Source: an uncultured Lachnospiraceae bacterium
Lineage (GTDB): Bacteria > Bacillota > Clostridia > Lachnospirales > Lachnospiraceae
Assembly (NCBI GenBank): GCA_902779305.1
Contig: CACZBD010000010.1
Span: 1-64,000 of the forward strand
Direction: 5' to 3'
DNA length: 64,000 bases
The notes under the pieces were generated by a model. It was not told the origin of the DNA, searched no databases, and saw nothing but the letters and a program-made list of their open reading frames with translations. Shown here in pieces: positions 38,885-48,465 of the stretch. The translations under genes were made by a program, and so were the position numbers. Position 1 is the first letter of the stretch; each line of letters opens with the position of its first letter.

Positions 38885-39916
38885 ATGCTTCGAATCGGTG
38901 TAATGGGGACCGCAAATATCGCAAAAACAAGGATGATCCCCACGATCCTGTCATTGGCAGGCCTGGAATATGCGGGTGTAGCCCGTGCAAGTGAAGAAGA
39001 GTGGAATGCGCCGGATTCAGGTCCGGTTGCTGTTGCATACAGTGATGCTGCAGCCAAAAATCAGGAACTTGCCGCATCTTTCCAGGAATCCTTCGGCGGT
39101 GAGGTCTTTGAAGGCTACATGGAAATGCTTGAGCGGGATGATATCGACATCGTCTATATGCCCTTGCCGCCTTCCCTGCATTTTCAGTGGGGCATGGAGG
39201 CACTGAAGCATCACAAACACCTTTTGATGGAAAAGCCTTTCACGCTGTCGGCCAACGACACGAAAACCCTGCTTGATACGGCAGAGCGGGAAGGGCTTGC
39301 TGTGATCGAGAATTACGGTTTCATGTATCATACACAGTTTCTGAAGATCAAAGAACTGCTGGATGCCGGAAAGATCGGGGAGCTTCGTCTGATCCGCACG
39401 GCTTTCGGTTTTCCGCATCGTGCGCAGAACGATTTCAGATACAGCAGGCATTTCGGCGGCGGTGCGCTCTATGACTGCGGGGGCTATACCCTGAAGCTGG
39501 CATCTTCATTTCTGGAAGATCCGCTTTCGCTTCTTGCGCCGAACTTAACGGTTACACCCGGCCATGAGGTGGATATCTGCGGATCTGCGACGCTTTGCGA
39601 CAGGAACAGGACCGTGCAGCTTGCATTCGGCATGGATCATGCCTATAAATGCGAACTGGAATTGTGGGGCAGTACGGGAACATTGCTTTCGCAAAGGATC
39701 TATACGGCGCCGGGCGACCTTGCCGTGACGCTTGTCATCAAAAGCAATGCCGGCGAGGAAAAGATCACCGTAGAACCCTGCAATCAGTTTGGTGAGATCG
39801 TCAAACAGCTTTTGATCGCGATAAGAGATCCGAAACGGGCCGCATCCCTTCGGGAAGAGATCTTAAGGCAGGCAGAACTTGTGGATGCATTTGCCGAAAG
39901 CTGCCTGAAAGGATGA
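38885..39916 (+). CDS. Gfo/Idh/MocA oxidoreductase, likely NDP-sugar 3-ketoreductase
   Basis: A 343-residue NAD(P)-dependent oxidoreductase. IGVMGTANIAKTRMIP at the N-terminus is the dinucleotide motif, and LLMEKPFTL (about 114) holds the catalytic EKP lysine. In deoxysugar pathways this family reduces the 3-keto group left by the 2,3-dehydratase, and it directly follows that gene. The start at 38885 was chosen for the AAAGGAG 6-8 bases upstream; a start at 38849 is less likely. Confidence 0.88.
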   Translation: MLRIGVMGTANIAKTRMIPTILSLAGLEYAGVARASEEEWNAPDSGPVAVAYSDAAAKNQELAASFQESFGGEVFEGYMEMLERDDIDIVYMPLPPSLHFQWGMEALKHHKHLLMEKPFTLSANDTKTLLDTAEREGLAVIENYGFMYHTQFLKIKELLDAGKIGELRLIRTAFGFPHRAQNDFRYSRHFGGGALYDCGGYTLKLASSFLEDPLSLLAPNLTVTPGHEVDICGSATLCDRNRTVQLAFGMDHAYKCELELWGSTGTLLSQRIYTAPGDLAVTLVIKSNAGEEKITVEPCNQFGEIVKQLLIAIRDPKRAASLREEILRQAELVDAFAESCLKG

Positions 39917-39920
39917 CGGG

Positions 39921-40622
39921 ATGGACGGTAGGAAAGAACTGAAATTTCTGCTGGATTCCCGCATGCTTTTTCAGATCGAAAAGCGGATCTCCTGCGCCAT
40001 GAAGCGCGATCCGAACCAGAACGGGGACAGCTACAATATCCGGAGCATCTATTTTGACTCACCGGAAGATACCTGTTTTCATGAAAATCAGTCCGGCATC
40101 GATACCAGAAAGAAATACCGGATCAGGATCTACGACCACAGTGATGACCCGATCAAAGCGGAGATCAAGAGCAAATACCGGGATACGACACATAAGGAAA
40201 GCGCAAAGCTTACAAAAGAGCAGTTTTATGCCTGCATGAACGGCAGGAGTCTCCGTGAGATCCTTCCGGAAGATCCGCCAAAGCCGTTACTGGAATTTGC
40301 GCAGAAGATCATCGCGGAAGGATACCGTCCGGTCTCGATCGTGTCATACGACAGAAGCGCCTATATTTATACGCCCTGCAATGTCCGGGTGACGTTTGAT
40401 AAAAATATCGCAGCGAGCGCTGATCTTGACGCCTTTTTTGAAGAAAACCTTATATCAAAGCCGGTCTGTAAACCGGGGATGCATGTACTGGAAGTCAAAT
40501 ATGATGAGTTTCTGCCGGATCATATTCTGACCCTGCTGAAAGCAGGTGATCTGCGCAGGACTTCATTTTCGAAATATTATCTGTCCAGGCTGACGCTTGG
40601 CGGCACAGGACCTCAGGCGTGA
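39921..40622 (+). CDS. VTC-domain (polyphosphate polymerase-like) protein
   Basis: A 233-residue soluble protein with the VTC/CYTH-like tunnel fold. Charged strand motifs are IRSIYFDSPEDTCFHE (about 37), KYRIRIYDH (about 65) and KAEIKSKYRDTTHKESA (about 78). Eukaryotic VTC4 makes polyphosphate from ATP; the role of bacterial forms is not settled. VTC, DUF4956 and CotH genes commonly occur together, and the other two are nearby (40688, 44518). It starts four bases after the ketoreductase stop. Confidence 0.88.
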   Translation: MDGRKELKFLLDSRMLFQIEKRISCAMKRDPNQNGDSYNIRSIYFDSPEDTCFHENQSGIDTRKKYRIRIYDHSDDPIKAEIKSKYRDTTHKESAKLTKEQFYACMNGRSLREILPEDPPKPLLEFAQKIIAEGYRPVSIVSYDRSAYIYTPCNVRVTFDKNIAASADLDAFFEENLISKPVCKPGMHVLEVKYDEFLPDHILTLLKAGDLRRTSFSKYYLSRLTLGGTGPQA

Positions 40623-40687
40623 GCCGCCCTTCATTTTGCGCCGGGCAATCATTCAATACTTAGAAATCGGACAACGGGAGAGAAAAC

Positions 40688-41362
40688 ATGTCATTCAAAG
40701 ATTTGATCAGAAACAATCTGTTACAGGGCTTTGCCGGAGACTCCCTGACATCGACGGAGATCATCCTGACCATGTGCGTGGCATTCGTGCTGGCCGTCTA
40801 TCTGTTTTTCGCATACAGACTGCTGACAAAGAATGCTTTTTATTCCAAGAGTTACAACATCTCCATGGCGGCGATCTCGCTGGTGACCTGCGGCATCATC
40901 ATCGCGATGCAGTCCTCGCTTGTGATCTCGCTTGGTATGGTCGGTGCGCTTTCCATCGTGCGTTTCCGTACGGCGATCAAGGAGCCGATGGATCTGCTGT
41001 TTTTGTTCTGGTCGATCGGCACGGGGATCATCTGCGGGACGGGTCTTTATAAGATCGCGATCATCGTGGCCGTGATCGTAACCATTGCCATCCTTTTGCT
41101 GAAACTGATCCCGGAGACAAGATCATCCAACATTCTTTTCATCGGCAGCAGCGATAAGGAGATCGAAAAGAAACTCGCGGATGCGCTGAAAGACAATACG
41201 GATGCGTTCCATGTAAAAAGCAGAAATATCACGGCTTCCGGGATCGATCTGGTCGTGGAAGTGAAGACAAAGACGCCCGGAGAACTGGTGAACGCCGTTG
41301 ACCGTGTGCAGGGCGTGGACAGCGTTTCCCTCATCGAGCACGAAGGAGAATTTCGCGGTTGA
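40688..41362 (+). CDS. DUF4956 membrane protein
   Basis: A 224-residue protein with three or four N-terminal hydrophobic helices (about 25-130) and a cytoplasmic ACT-like C-terminal domain. The GMVGALSIVRFRTAIKEPMD block (about 86) is the family signature. Function is unknown; it habitually accompanies VTC-domain proteins and CotH kinases, as here. GGGAG precedes the ATG. Its stop overlaps the TTG start of the next gene. Confidence 0.88.
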   Translation: MSFKDLIRNNLLQGFAGDSLTSTEIILTMCVAFVLAVYLFFAYRLLTKNAFYSKSYNISMAAISLVTCGIIIAMQSSLVISLGMVGALSIVRFRTAIKEPMDLLFLFWSIGTGIICGTGLYKIAIIVAVIVTIAILLLKLIPETRSSNILFIGSSDKEIEKKLADALKDNTDAFHVKSRNITASGIDLVVEVKTKTPGELVNAVDRVQGVDSVSLIEHEGEFRG

Positions 41363-43062
41363 TAAAAAAGATCAAAGAACAATCGGTCCTCTATAGCATA
41401 ATGACCATCGCAATCCTTGCGTTTGCGGTGTTCTTTTTGTGTAAATGCTGGATACATATTTCTACGGTGCCATATGCAGTCAATGAGTACAGGGAAGCTG
41501 CGGATGTGCAGCTGACGGAGGCGTTTTTAAAGGGTGAAATTCCGTACCGGTTGGAATCACTGGATGCTTCCGGCGAAATGCCGCCGGTATTGTACCAGTA
41601 TTCTTTTTTAAACAGTGTGGTATCCGCCTTTTTTGCTCTGATCCTCGGCGGAAGAGTGGTATTGGCCCATTATATTGTCGCCACGCTTTCCATGATCGGC
41701 AGCGCCGTTCTTGCATATCACAACATCGACCGGTACAGTGGACAGACCGCTGCGCCCATGCTGGGTGCGGTTCTGACACTGTTCTGCCACTGGAGATTCG
41801 GCTATCTTTCCACTACGCCAAATTCTTTGGGCATTTTTTTAACGTTGCTGACTTTTACACTGGCAGTTTCTCCAAGGATCAAGTATAAAGCAGTCATTAC
41901 TGCATTTATGTGCATCCTGCTGTTTTATACGAAACTGTATTTTATAACGATCGCCGGTGCGATCTTTATCTATGATCTTCTCCATGACAGACGGGAGGCA
42001 TTCTCATTTTTGGGAATGACCATTTTGCATGGTCTTCTTTCTGTTTTGCTGATCCAGGCTTTCTGGCCGCTGTATTTTACGTACAGTCTGTTCTTTATAA
42101 ACGGAACCACCGTGTGGGCGCCCGTGAGCCGGCTATTGTCTTCCTTTCCGTTCCTTTCACATTCGGAAAGCCTTCTTTTTCCGGTAGGGACTTTTGTACC
42201 GCAGATCCAGCTTTTTCAAAAAGAAATGATCCTGTTCCAAGCCGGAACAACAGCTTCAGCTTATGTTTTTGAACAGTTTCAATATATGGCAACGGTGTTC
42301 GGTCCGCTTTTTGCAGTCCTTGCCGTTGCAATTGCGACTGTTATGATCAGAAAAACGAAAAGGTGGGAGAGAATTCATTTTGCGGAAAATGACGTATTGA
42401 CACTCGCTTTGGTCCAAGTGGCTGTGCAGGGGTTATGCATGCTTGTGTTGGGCCGCGGAGACGGAGCGTATCTCAGTTATTATCTGCAATTGTGGATCCC
42501 GTATGTGACGATCGCCGCACTGATCTGTTTGCAGAAATACCTGCAGTTTCCGAAGAAATATGTGAATGTGATCATTTTAGCCGCGGTTTCGTTTTTGCTG
42601 ATCTATTTGGGATATAAAAAACTCCCGCTTTTTATGATGACGGAAGAGGATGTCGGGAACTGGAAACAGGCCAGGGCGCACGTCGAAACATATGGATCCG
42701 GAGATATTTATTATGACCCGGTGCTTGCATATCTTGCCATGGAGCAAGGGAAACCGGTCTATAACAACGGCCATACCGGGATCATTGGTGAAAGGATCAG
42801 GAAGATCTGGAACGATGACAGGTTTGCGCCCATAGTTTTCCCTTATGCGGGAAAGATCATTGAAAAGAATTACGCATATCAGGAGCAGATCAAAGAGAAG
42901 ATCAGGGAACACTCCTATGCGCTTGTCACAACGGATGATGAACAGTTATTTGTTGACGATGAATTTCTGCGCGAAAATGGCTATATACAGATCGATGATC
43001 TGCCGCTTGCCGTCGGAAACGCCGATTATAACGTGAGATTTTGGGTTCCGAAGGAGGAATAG
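41359..43062 (+). CDS. GT-C type multi-pass membrane protein
   Basis: A 567-residue protein with about ten to twelve hydrophobic helices in residues 15-420 and a soluble C-terminal region of about 140 residues. The first loop has EYREAADVQLTEAFLKGEIPY, a position where GT39-like enzymes hold acidic catalytic residues. It begins with TTG (41359) overlapping the DUF4956 stop, with AAGGAG upstream. It separates DUF4956 from CotH. I suggest a polyprenyl-phosphate-sugar glycosyltransferase; donor and acceptor are unknown. Confidence 0.65.
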   Translation: MIKKIKEQSVLYSIMTIAILAFAVFFLCKCWIHISTVPYAVNEYREAADVQLTEAFLKGEIPYRLESLDASGEMPPVLYQYSFLNSVVSAFFALILGGRVVLAHYIVATLSMIGSAVLAYHNIDRYSGQTAAPMLGAVLTLFCHWRFGYLSTTPNSLGIFLTLLTFTLAVSPRIKYKAVITAFMCILLFYTKLYFITIAGAIFIYDLLHDRREAFSFLGMTILHGLLSVLLIQAFWPLYFTYSLFFINGTTVWAPVSRLLSSFPFLSHSESLLFPVGTFVPQIQLFQKEMILFQAGTTASAYVFEQFQYMATVFGPLFAVLAVAIATVMIRKTKRWERIHFAENDVLTLALVQVAVQGLCMLVLGRGDGAYLSYYLQLWIPYVTIAALICLQKYLQFPKKYVNVIILAAVSFLLIYLGYKKLPLFMMTEEDVGNWKQARAHVETYGSGDIYYDPVLAYLAMEQGKPVYNNGHTGIIGERIRKIWNDDRFAPIVFPYAGKIIEKNYAYQEQIKEKIREHSYALVTTDDEQLFVDDEFLRENGYIQIDDLPLAVGNADYNVRFWVPKEE

Positions 43063-43063
43063 G

Positions 43064-44485
43064 ATGAACTGGAAGCAGTTGATGTGTGAAAAGAGGCCTC
43101 GTGAGAGCACCGCAAGAGCTGTCAATGATCTTCGGACGGAATTTGAAAAGGATTATTTCAGGATCATTTCCAGCCCTTCTTTCAGGCGCCTGCAGGATAA
43201 GACGCAGGTTTTTCCGCTCGATCAGAGTGATTTCGTAAGGACCAGACTGACGCATTCCTTAGAGGTTTCTTCTTTTGCAAAATCACTCGGGCAGAATGTC
43301 GGCAGCAGGATCTTAAGAGAAGAGAAAGATCCTGATTTTACGCTGCAGACCCAGATGGACATCTGCGATGTGCTGCAGTGCGCAGGGCTTCTGCATGATA
43401 TCGGCAACCCGCCGTTCGGGCATTTCGGGGAAAATGCGATCAGGGACTGGTTTCGCTCCAATCTGGATGTGATCGAATACGATGATAGGCCGCTTTCTGC
43501 GATCTTAAACGAACAGATGCAGGCGGATCTTAAGAATTTCGAAGGCAATACGCAGGCCCTCCGTGTGGTTTCCAAACTGCATTTTCTGATCGATGCAAAC
43601 GGCATGAACTTAACCAAGGCGCTTTTGGGAACACTGATGAAGTATCCGTGCTCGTCCTTGGAGATTTCGTATAAAAAGGATGACCCGAACAGGGATGTCC
43701 GTTACAAGAAAATGGGCTATTTTTACGCGGAACGCGCCCTGTTTTCGGATGTGCAGAAAAGCACGGGAACGAACGGCGCCAGACATCCGCTCACGTTTCT
43801 TTTAGAGGCGGCGGATGACATCGCTTACACGACAGCGGACATTGAAGATGCGCAGAAAAAAGGACTTCTCGATTACGCCACACTGAATCTGCAGTTAAGG
43901 GAAGCCTGTCTTCGAAGAGACGCATCGGCCACGGTCAAGGAACTGATCGACGCTTTGGAAGAAAAATATGATGAGGCCATTGGTAAAAATCACAAAGAGC
44001 CGCAGTCTTATGCTGTCAGAAACTGGCTGGTGCTTGTGCAGAACGCGTTTCTGGATGCTGCAACCGGCAGCTTTATGGAGCATTATGAGCAGATCATGGA
44101 CGGGACTTACCGCTTCGAACTGCTGTATGATACGCCGGTTTATGACCTGCTGAAAGCCATGCAGGATATCGCTTACCGGTATGCATTCCTGTGCAAGCCG
44201 ATCCTGAAACTCGAGGTCAGGGCCGGGAGTATCCTGGATTTTCTGCTGAACCGCTTTATCCGGGGTTTTTTATACTATGACACGCCGCTTTGGAAAGAAA
44301 ATCACACGGCTGTCGATGAGAAGATCGTGCTGCTGATGAGTGATGATTACATGGAGATCTACCGCGCTTATGCGCAGGGAGCGGATGATCCGGAACGGCT
44401 GTATCTTCGCATCCTGATGGTGACGGATTATATTTCGGGGATGACGGACGGGTTTGCGGCCCGTCTGTATGAGGAGATCCGGTAA
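43064..44485 (+). CDS. dgt: dGTP triphosphohydrolase
   Basis: A 473-residue HD-domain phosphohydrolase that splits dGTP into deoxyguanosine and triphosphate. The metal-binding motifs are visible: SRLTHSLEVS-like RTRLTHSLEVSSFAKSLG (about 63), GLLHDIGNPPFGHFGE (about 109) and LEAADDIAYTTADIED (about 247). The length fits the bacterial Dgt type. It starts one base after the preceding stop, so it is co-transcribed with envelope genes although its role is in nucleotide pools. Confidence 0.93.
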   Translation: MNWKQLMCEKRPRESTARAVNDLRTEFEKDYFRIISSPSFRRLQDKTQVFPLDQSDFVRTRLTHSLEVSSFAKSLGQNVGSRILREEKDPDFTLQTQMDICDVLQCAGLLHDIGNPPFGHFGENAIRDWFRSNLDVIEYDDRPLSAILNEQMQADLKNFEGNTQALRVVSKLHFLIDANGMNLTKALLGTLMKYPCSSLEISYKKDDPNRDVRYKKMGYFYAERALFSDVQKSTGTNGARHPLTFLLEAADDIAYTTADIEDAQKKGLLDYATLNLQLREACLRRDASATVKELIDALEEKYDEAIGKNHKEPQSYAVRNWLVLVQNAFLDAATGSFMEHYEQIMDGTYRFELLYDTPVYDLLKAMQDIAYRYAFLCKPILKLEVRAGSILDFLLNRFIRGFLYYDTPLWKENHTAVDEKIVLLMSDDYMEIYRAYAQGADDPERLYLRILMVTDYISGMTDGFAARLYEEIR

Positions 44486-44517
44486 ATGCTTGGATGCAAC
44501 GGGAAAGGAAACAGTAA

Positions 44518-46116
44518 ATGAGTCGATACAGGATCACAATACTGGCTGCACTGATCCTTTCGCTGGCCGCCATCGGAGGCCTCCTTTATTGTGACAGGAT
44601 CACTGCAGGCATGAAGGAAAAACCGACGCTGATGATCTCGCCGGAAGAAATGGATACGCTGCAGCATGTCCGTTTCTGCCTTCCGAAGGATGAAAATCCC
44701 ACACTGACATCGGACCTTTTATCGACCGTTTTCAATGAGGACGAACTGATGCAGTATCTGATCGTGCCGAAGGATTTTCCTGCCTTTGGCGTTGTCTGCT
44801 ATGCCGTGGACGATCAGGACAACCTGCTGAACCGCTATGTGATCGATTTTTCCGAAACAGGCGAGTATGCCGTTGGCTTAAGACGCCTGTATCTGAAACA
44901 GACTTCCCTCCCGGTCATGACCATAGAGATCGGACAGGATTCCGAGAGCTTTGAAAAAATGATCTCCTCCGAAAAAGGAATCGAATGCACCGGCGATTTT
45001 GCACTGTATGTGGATAAAGAGCAGGCGCATAAGAAGCACTGGATCGAGGAGGTGCACAGCAGGGATGTCAGCAGGGATACCCTCGGCTCCGTAACGATCC
45101 GCGGAAGGGGAAATTCGACCTGGGATTTTGCAGACAAGAAGTCGTTTACGCTTGTTTTTGAAAAAGCGGTCTATATGCTCGGTCTCGGGAAGCATAAAAA
45201 ATGGAATCTGATCAGCAATTCCCAGGACCAGACGCTTTTGAACAATGAGGTCTTCCTCAAAATGGCGGCTGACATGGGGGTTGCGTTTGAACCAAAGTGT
45301 GAACAGGTCACGCTGTATGTGGACGGAAACTATCAGGGCGTTTACCTGCTGACCACAAAAGTGAATGTCGATAAGGACCGCGTGGACTTAAGAGGCGGGG
45401 ATTTCTTTATCAACTGGGGCGGAACCGGTGCCGCGCAGCCGTTATTTTATGAGTCAGAAACCTGGCTGGATGACGGCAGCGATTATCAGGATCCGTTTGT
45501 CGATCTCATCTGGCCCGAAGAAGCCTCGGATGCTGAAAAGTCACTGGCCGCTTCCACCGTGCAGGCCTTTATTTCTTCCATCGAGGATCCCGCAGATCCT
45601 TCCTATACGGATCATATGGACCTTGACAGCATGGTGCGTTACTACTGGGCGCAGGAGATCTGCATGAATTATGATGCGGCGTTCCGCTCGACCTACTCCT
45701 ATTACAAGGCAGACACCGGAAAGATCTACATGGGTCCGGTCTGGGATCTGGATCTGTGCCTTGGCTGGAATGCAGACAAATGCGGGGCGGATTTTACAGA
45801 TCCTGCGGGGTGGAAACTGCGCGGCATGAGCTGGTATGTTCCGCTCTTTGCCAGAAAAGACTTTGTCGATGCGATCAGGGATGCCTACTGGAACGGCGGG
45901 GTCCGTGAGACCATGTTTGATGCGCTTGCAAGGTATGAGGAGCGGACCTTTGAAATGCGTGAGGACGGACAGCTTAATTACCGGCGTTGGAACGGTGACC
46001 GTCCGGCACTTGGGATCCGCTACGGAGAGGATTACGTCAGCCAGACAGCTGGCAGGCTGCAGTTCTTTAAGGACCGTGTATCCTGGATCGATGCCGAAAT
46101 GTCAAAGGACCGGTAG
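44518..46116 (+). CDS. CotH kinase family protein, membrane anchored
   Basis: A 532-residue protein with an N-terminal signal anchor (about 5-25) and an extracytoplasmic CotH kinase-like domain. TIRGRGNSTWDFADKKSF (about 193), VTLYVDGNYQGVYLLTTKV (about 262) and GPVWDLDLCLGWN (about 407) match the family. Bacillus CotH phosphorylates spore coat proteins; in other bacteria these proteins often act in the envelope and go with VTC and DUF4956 genes. AAGGAAA lies before the ATG. Confidence 0.88.
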   Translation: MSRYRITILAALILSLAAIGGLLYCDRITAGMKEKPTLMISPEEMDTLQHVRFCLPKDENPTLTSDLLSTVFNEDELMQYLIVPKDFPAFGVVCYAVDDQDNLLNRYVIDFSETGEYAVGLRRLYLKQTSLPVMTIEIGQDSESFEKMISSEKGIECTGDFALYVDKEQAHKKHWIEEVHSRDVSRDTLGSVTIRGRGNSTWDFADKKSFTLVFEKAVYMLGLGKHKKWNLISNSQDQTLLNNEVFLKMAADMGVAFEPKCEQVTLYVDGNYQGVYLLTTKVNVDKDRVDLRGGDFFINWGGTGAAQPLFYESETWLDDGSDYQDPFVDLIWPEEASDAEKSLAASTVQAFISSIEDPADPSYTDHMDLDSMVRYYWAQEICMNYDAAFRSTYSYYKADTGKIYMGPVWDLDLCLGWNADKCGADFTDPAGWKLRGMSWYVPLFARKDFVDAIRDAYWNGGVRETMFDALARYEERTFEMREDGQLNYRRWNGDRPALGIRYGEDYVSQTAGRLQFFKDRVSWIDAEMSKDR

Positions 46117-46138
46117 CGTGGAGTTCCTGGCATGGCTA

Positions 46139-46147
46139 TGGTATAAT
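46139..46147 (+). promoter_or_regulatory. Extended -10 promoter of the polysaccharide cluster
   Basis: TGG followed by a perfect TATAAT (46142-46147), with no convincing -35. The start would be near 46154, giving a leader of about 30 bases. It is the only clear promoter seen before the long run of plus-strand polysaccharide genes. Confidence 0.55.
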
Positions 46148-46182
46148 ATGATGGTTGAAAATCATCGGATGTAGTGGGAAAT

Positions 46183-47334
46183 ATGAAGATCGTGCAGTTT
46201 ATTGACAGCATGTATACGGGCGGCGCGGAGACTTCCGTCTGCAACACCGCGTTGGAGATGAAACGGCAGGGGCTAGATATCGCAGTTCTTTGTTTTTCGA
46301 TCCGGCGGGGAACTGCTAATGAGAAACGGCTTGATCGCGCGGAAATTCCAACTTATTATTTGGCAGAGGAATGTCTGAAGAAGTTGCGTTTGCAAAAATG
46401 CATCCATTCCGCGATCCGCTATCTTGTCCAGATCCTGCTATCTGTGTTTATGTTTCGAGACTACATTAAACGTGAGCAACCGGATGTGCTGCATATGCAT
46501 TTGGATGCGCTCTTGTTTTACCCGTTTCTTCCACGCAAAGTAAAAAGAAAGTGCGCTGCCTTCTGGACGGTGCATAGTGATCCTGATATCTTTTTAAAGA
46601 TCGGATTTTTACATGTGTTCAGAAGAGTGATCCTAAGGCACAATCCGAACATGGGGATTCTTGTTCTGAACGGGGAAGGAATGGAAAAACTTTCGAGTTA
46701 CAACCTTTCCAATTCTGTCGGGATCATACGCAACGGAACTGACCTGACCGCATATCGGGCCGTTGCGAAACAAAAGGCAGAAACAAGGAAGAAGCTGCAT
46801 ATAACGGAAACTGCGCTTGTGATCGGACATATTGGCAGATTCGGTGAGGGTGAAGCGGTCAAAAACCAGTCCTTTTTGGTAAAGATTTTTCAAAAGATCC
46901 TTTTGCAAAGACCTGATGCGTGTCTGATGCTTGTTGGCGGAGGAAAACCGTCAGAAGGATTATCCCGAATGATCGAAAAAATGAGCGCTGACGGAAAGGC
47001 CCTTGTTTTGACTGACAGGTCCGACGTTCCGTTGCTGTTGGGCGCAATGGATGTTTTTGTGCTTCCGTCTGTATATGAGGGGTTCCCAATGACGCTTATT
47101 GAGGCGCAGGCGGCCGGACTTTTTTGTGTTGTTTCAGATTCCGTTACGAGGGAGACTGCGTTAACGGATCGTGTATGCTATTTACCCCTTGAGGATGACG
47201 CCGAAAAGTGGGCTGACGCTGTCTTACATGGCGGAAATTATGAAAAGCCGGTAGGAAAACTGGAAGACTATGATATCAAAAATATAGCAGACAGACTGGT
47301 TATGCTGTATCGGGATAAATGTGCCACAGATTGA
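46183..47334 (+). CDS. GT4 family glycosyltransferase
   Basis: A 383-residue GT-B enzyme. The N-terminal SMYTGGAETSVCNTALEM (about 8) is the acceptor-side loop, and the C-terminal YEGFPMTLIEAQAAGL (about 298) is the donor-binding E-x7-E motif of family 4. It transfers a hexose or related sugar during polysaccharide assembly. ATG 46183 is preferred over 46174 because of the usual MKIVQF start. It is the first gene after the cluster promoter. Confidence 0.9.
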   Translation: MKIVQFIDSMYTGGAETSVCNTALEMKRQGLDIAVLCFSIRRGTANEKRLDRAEIPTYYLAEECLKKLRLQKCIHSAIRYLVQILLSVFMFRDYIKREQPDVLHMHLDALLFYPFLPRKVKRKCAAFWTVHSDPDIFLKIGFLHVFRRVILRHNPNMGILVLNGEGMEKLSSYNLSNSVGIIRNGTDLTAYRAVAKQKAETRKKLHITETALVIGHIGRFGEGEAVKNQSFLVKIFQKILLQRPDACLMLVGGGKPSEGLSRMIEKMSADGKALVLTDRSDVPLLLGAMDVFVLPSVYEGFPMTLIEAQAAGLFCVVSDSVTRETALTDRVCYLPLEDDAEKWADAVLHGGNYEKPVGKLEDYDIKNIADRLVMLYRDKCATD

Positions 47335-47356
47335 CTTGTGAGTGGAGAATTGGCGG

Positions 47357-48442
47357 ATGATGAAAGAATTGACATTTAGCAGGATCCTTGTTACGGGAGC
47401 TGCCGGTTTTATCGGCGCGAATCTTGCGGAATACCTTTTGAGAAAATGCCCGGGCATTACGGTTATCGGTGTTGACAATCTGAATGACTACTATGATGTA
47501 TCTTTAAAAGAATACAGGTTGAAAAGAATTTTGGAAGCGGCTAGACAGAATCCTTCTTCAGATTGGTGTTTTGAGAAGGGTTCGATCGCAAACCAGGATT
47601 TTATCAGGAATATCTTTGAAAAGCACCAGCCCCAGATCGTTGTCAATCTGGCGGCACAGGCAGGCGTGCGGTATTCCATAGACCATCCGGATGTCTATAT
47701 GGAGTCTAATATGATGGGGTTCTTTGAGATCTTGGAGGCTTGCCGTCACTCCTATGATAATGGTGATCCGGGCGTGCAGCATCTGATCTATGCTTCTTCT
47801 TCCTCTGTATACGGTAATAATCGGAAAATTCCCTATTCTACGGATGACAATGTAGATCATCCGGTTTCTTTGTACGCTGCCACAAAAAAGTCTAATGAAT
47901 TACTTGCACACTGTTATTCAAAACTGTACAACATCCCGACAACCGGACTGCGTTTTTTCACGGTTTACGGACCGGCAGGCAGACCGGATATGGCGTATTT
48001 CAGTTTTGCTGACAAGCTGAGGAACGGAGAAAAGATCCGGATTTTCAACTATGGAAACTGTAAACGGGATTTCACCTATATAGATGATATTATTGAGGGT
48101 ATTTTCAGAGTGATGCATGTTGCGCCGGAAAAGAAAACAGGGGAGGACGGACTTCCGATCGCGCCGTATAACCTGTATAACATCGGGAACAGTCATCCGG
48201 AGAATTTGTTGGATTTTGTTGAAATCCTGCAACAGGAGTTGGTGCGCGCTGAGGTACTGCCGGAAAGCTATGATTTTGATGCACACAAGGAACTGGTCGC
48301 AATGCAGCCGGGAGACGTTGAGGTGACCTATGCGGACACGGAGCCACTCAAAAGAGACTTCGATTTTGTTCCCCGGACGCCGCTCAGAGAAGGACTTCGA
48401 AAGTTTGCGCAATGGTATTCAGACTACTATTCAGATCACTAA
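47357..48442 (+). CDS. NAD-dependent epimerase, UDP-glucuronate 4-epimerase-like
   Basis: A 361-residue short-chain dehydrogenase-type epimerase. It has VTGAAGFIGANLAEYL (about 13), NDYYDVSLKEYRL (about 42, as in CapI/UDP-GlcA epimerases), ASSSSVYGNN (about 145) and catalytic YAATKK (about 174). It would supply UDP-galacturonate to the glycan; UDP-glucose or other epimerase activity cannot be excluded. The start at 47357 has TGGAG 9 bases upstream; a GTG at 47342 is possible. Confidence 0.85.
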   Translation: MMKELTFSRILVTGAAGFIGANLAEYLLRKCPGITVIGVDNLNDYYDVSLKEYRLKRILEAARQNPSSDWCFEKGSIANQDFIRNIFEKHQPQIVVNLAAQAGVRYSIDHPDVYMESNMMGFFEILEACRHSYDNGDPGVQHLIYASSSSVYGNNRKIPYSTDDNVDHPVSLYAATKKSNELLAHCYSKLYNIPTTGLRFFTVYGPAGRPDMAYFSFADKLRNGEKIRIFNYGNCKRDFTYIDDIIEGIFRVMHVAPEKKTGEDGLPIAPYNLYNIGNSHPENLLDFVEILQQELVRAEVLPESYDFDAHKELVAMQPGDVEVTYADTEPLKRDFDFVPRTPLREGLRKFAQWYSDYYSDH

Positions 48443-48465
48443 AATATTTGAAAAGAGGATTGTCC

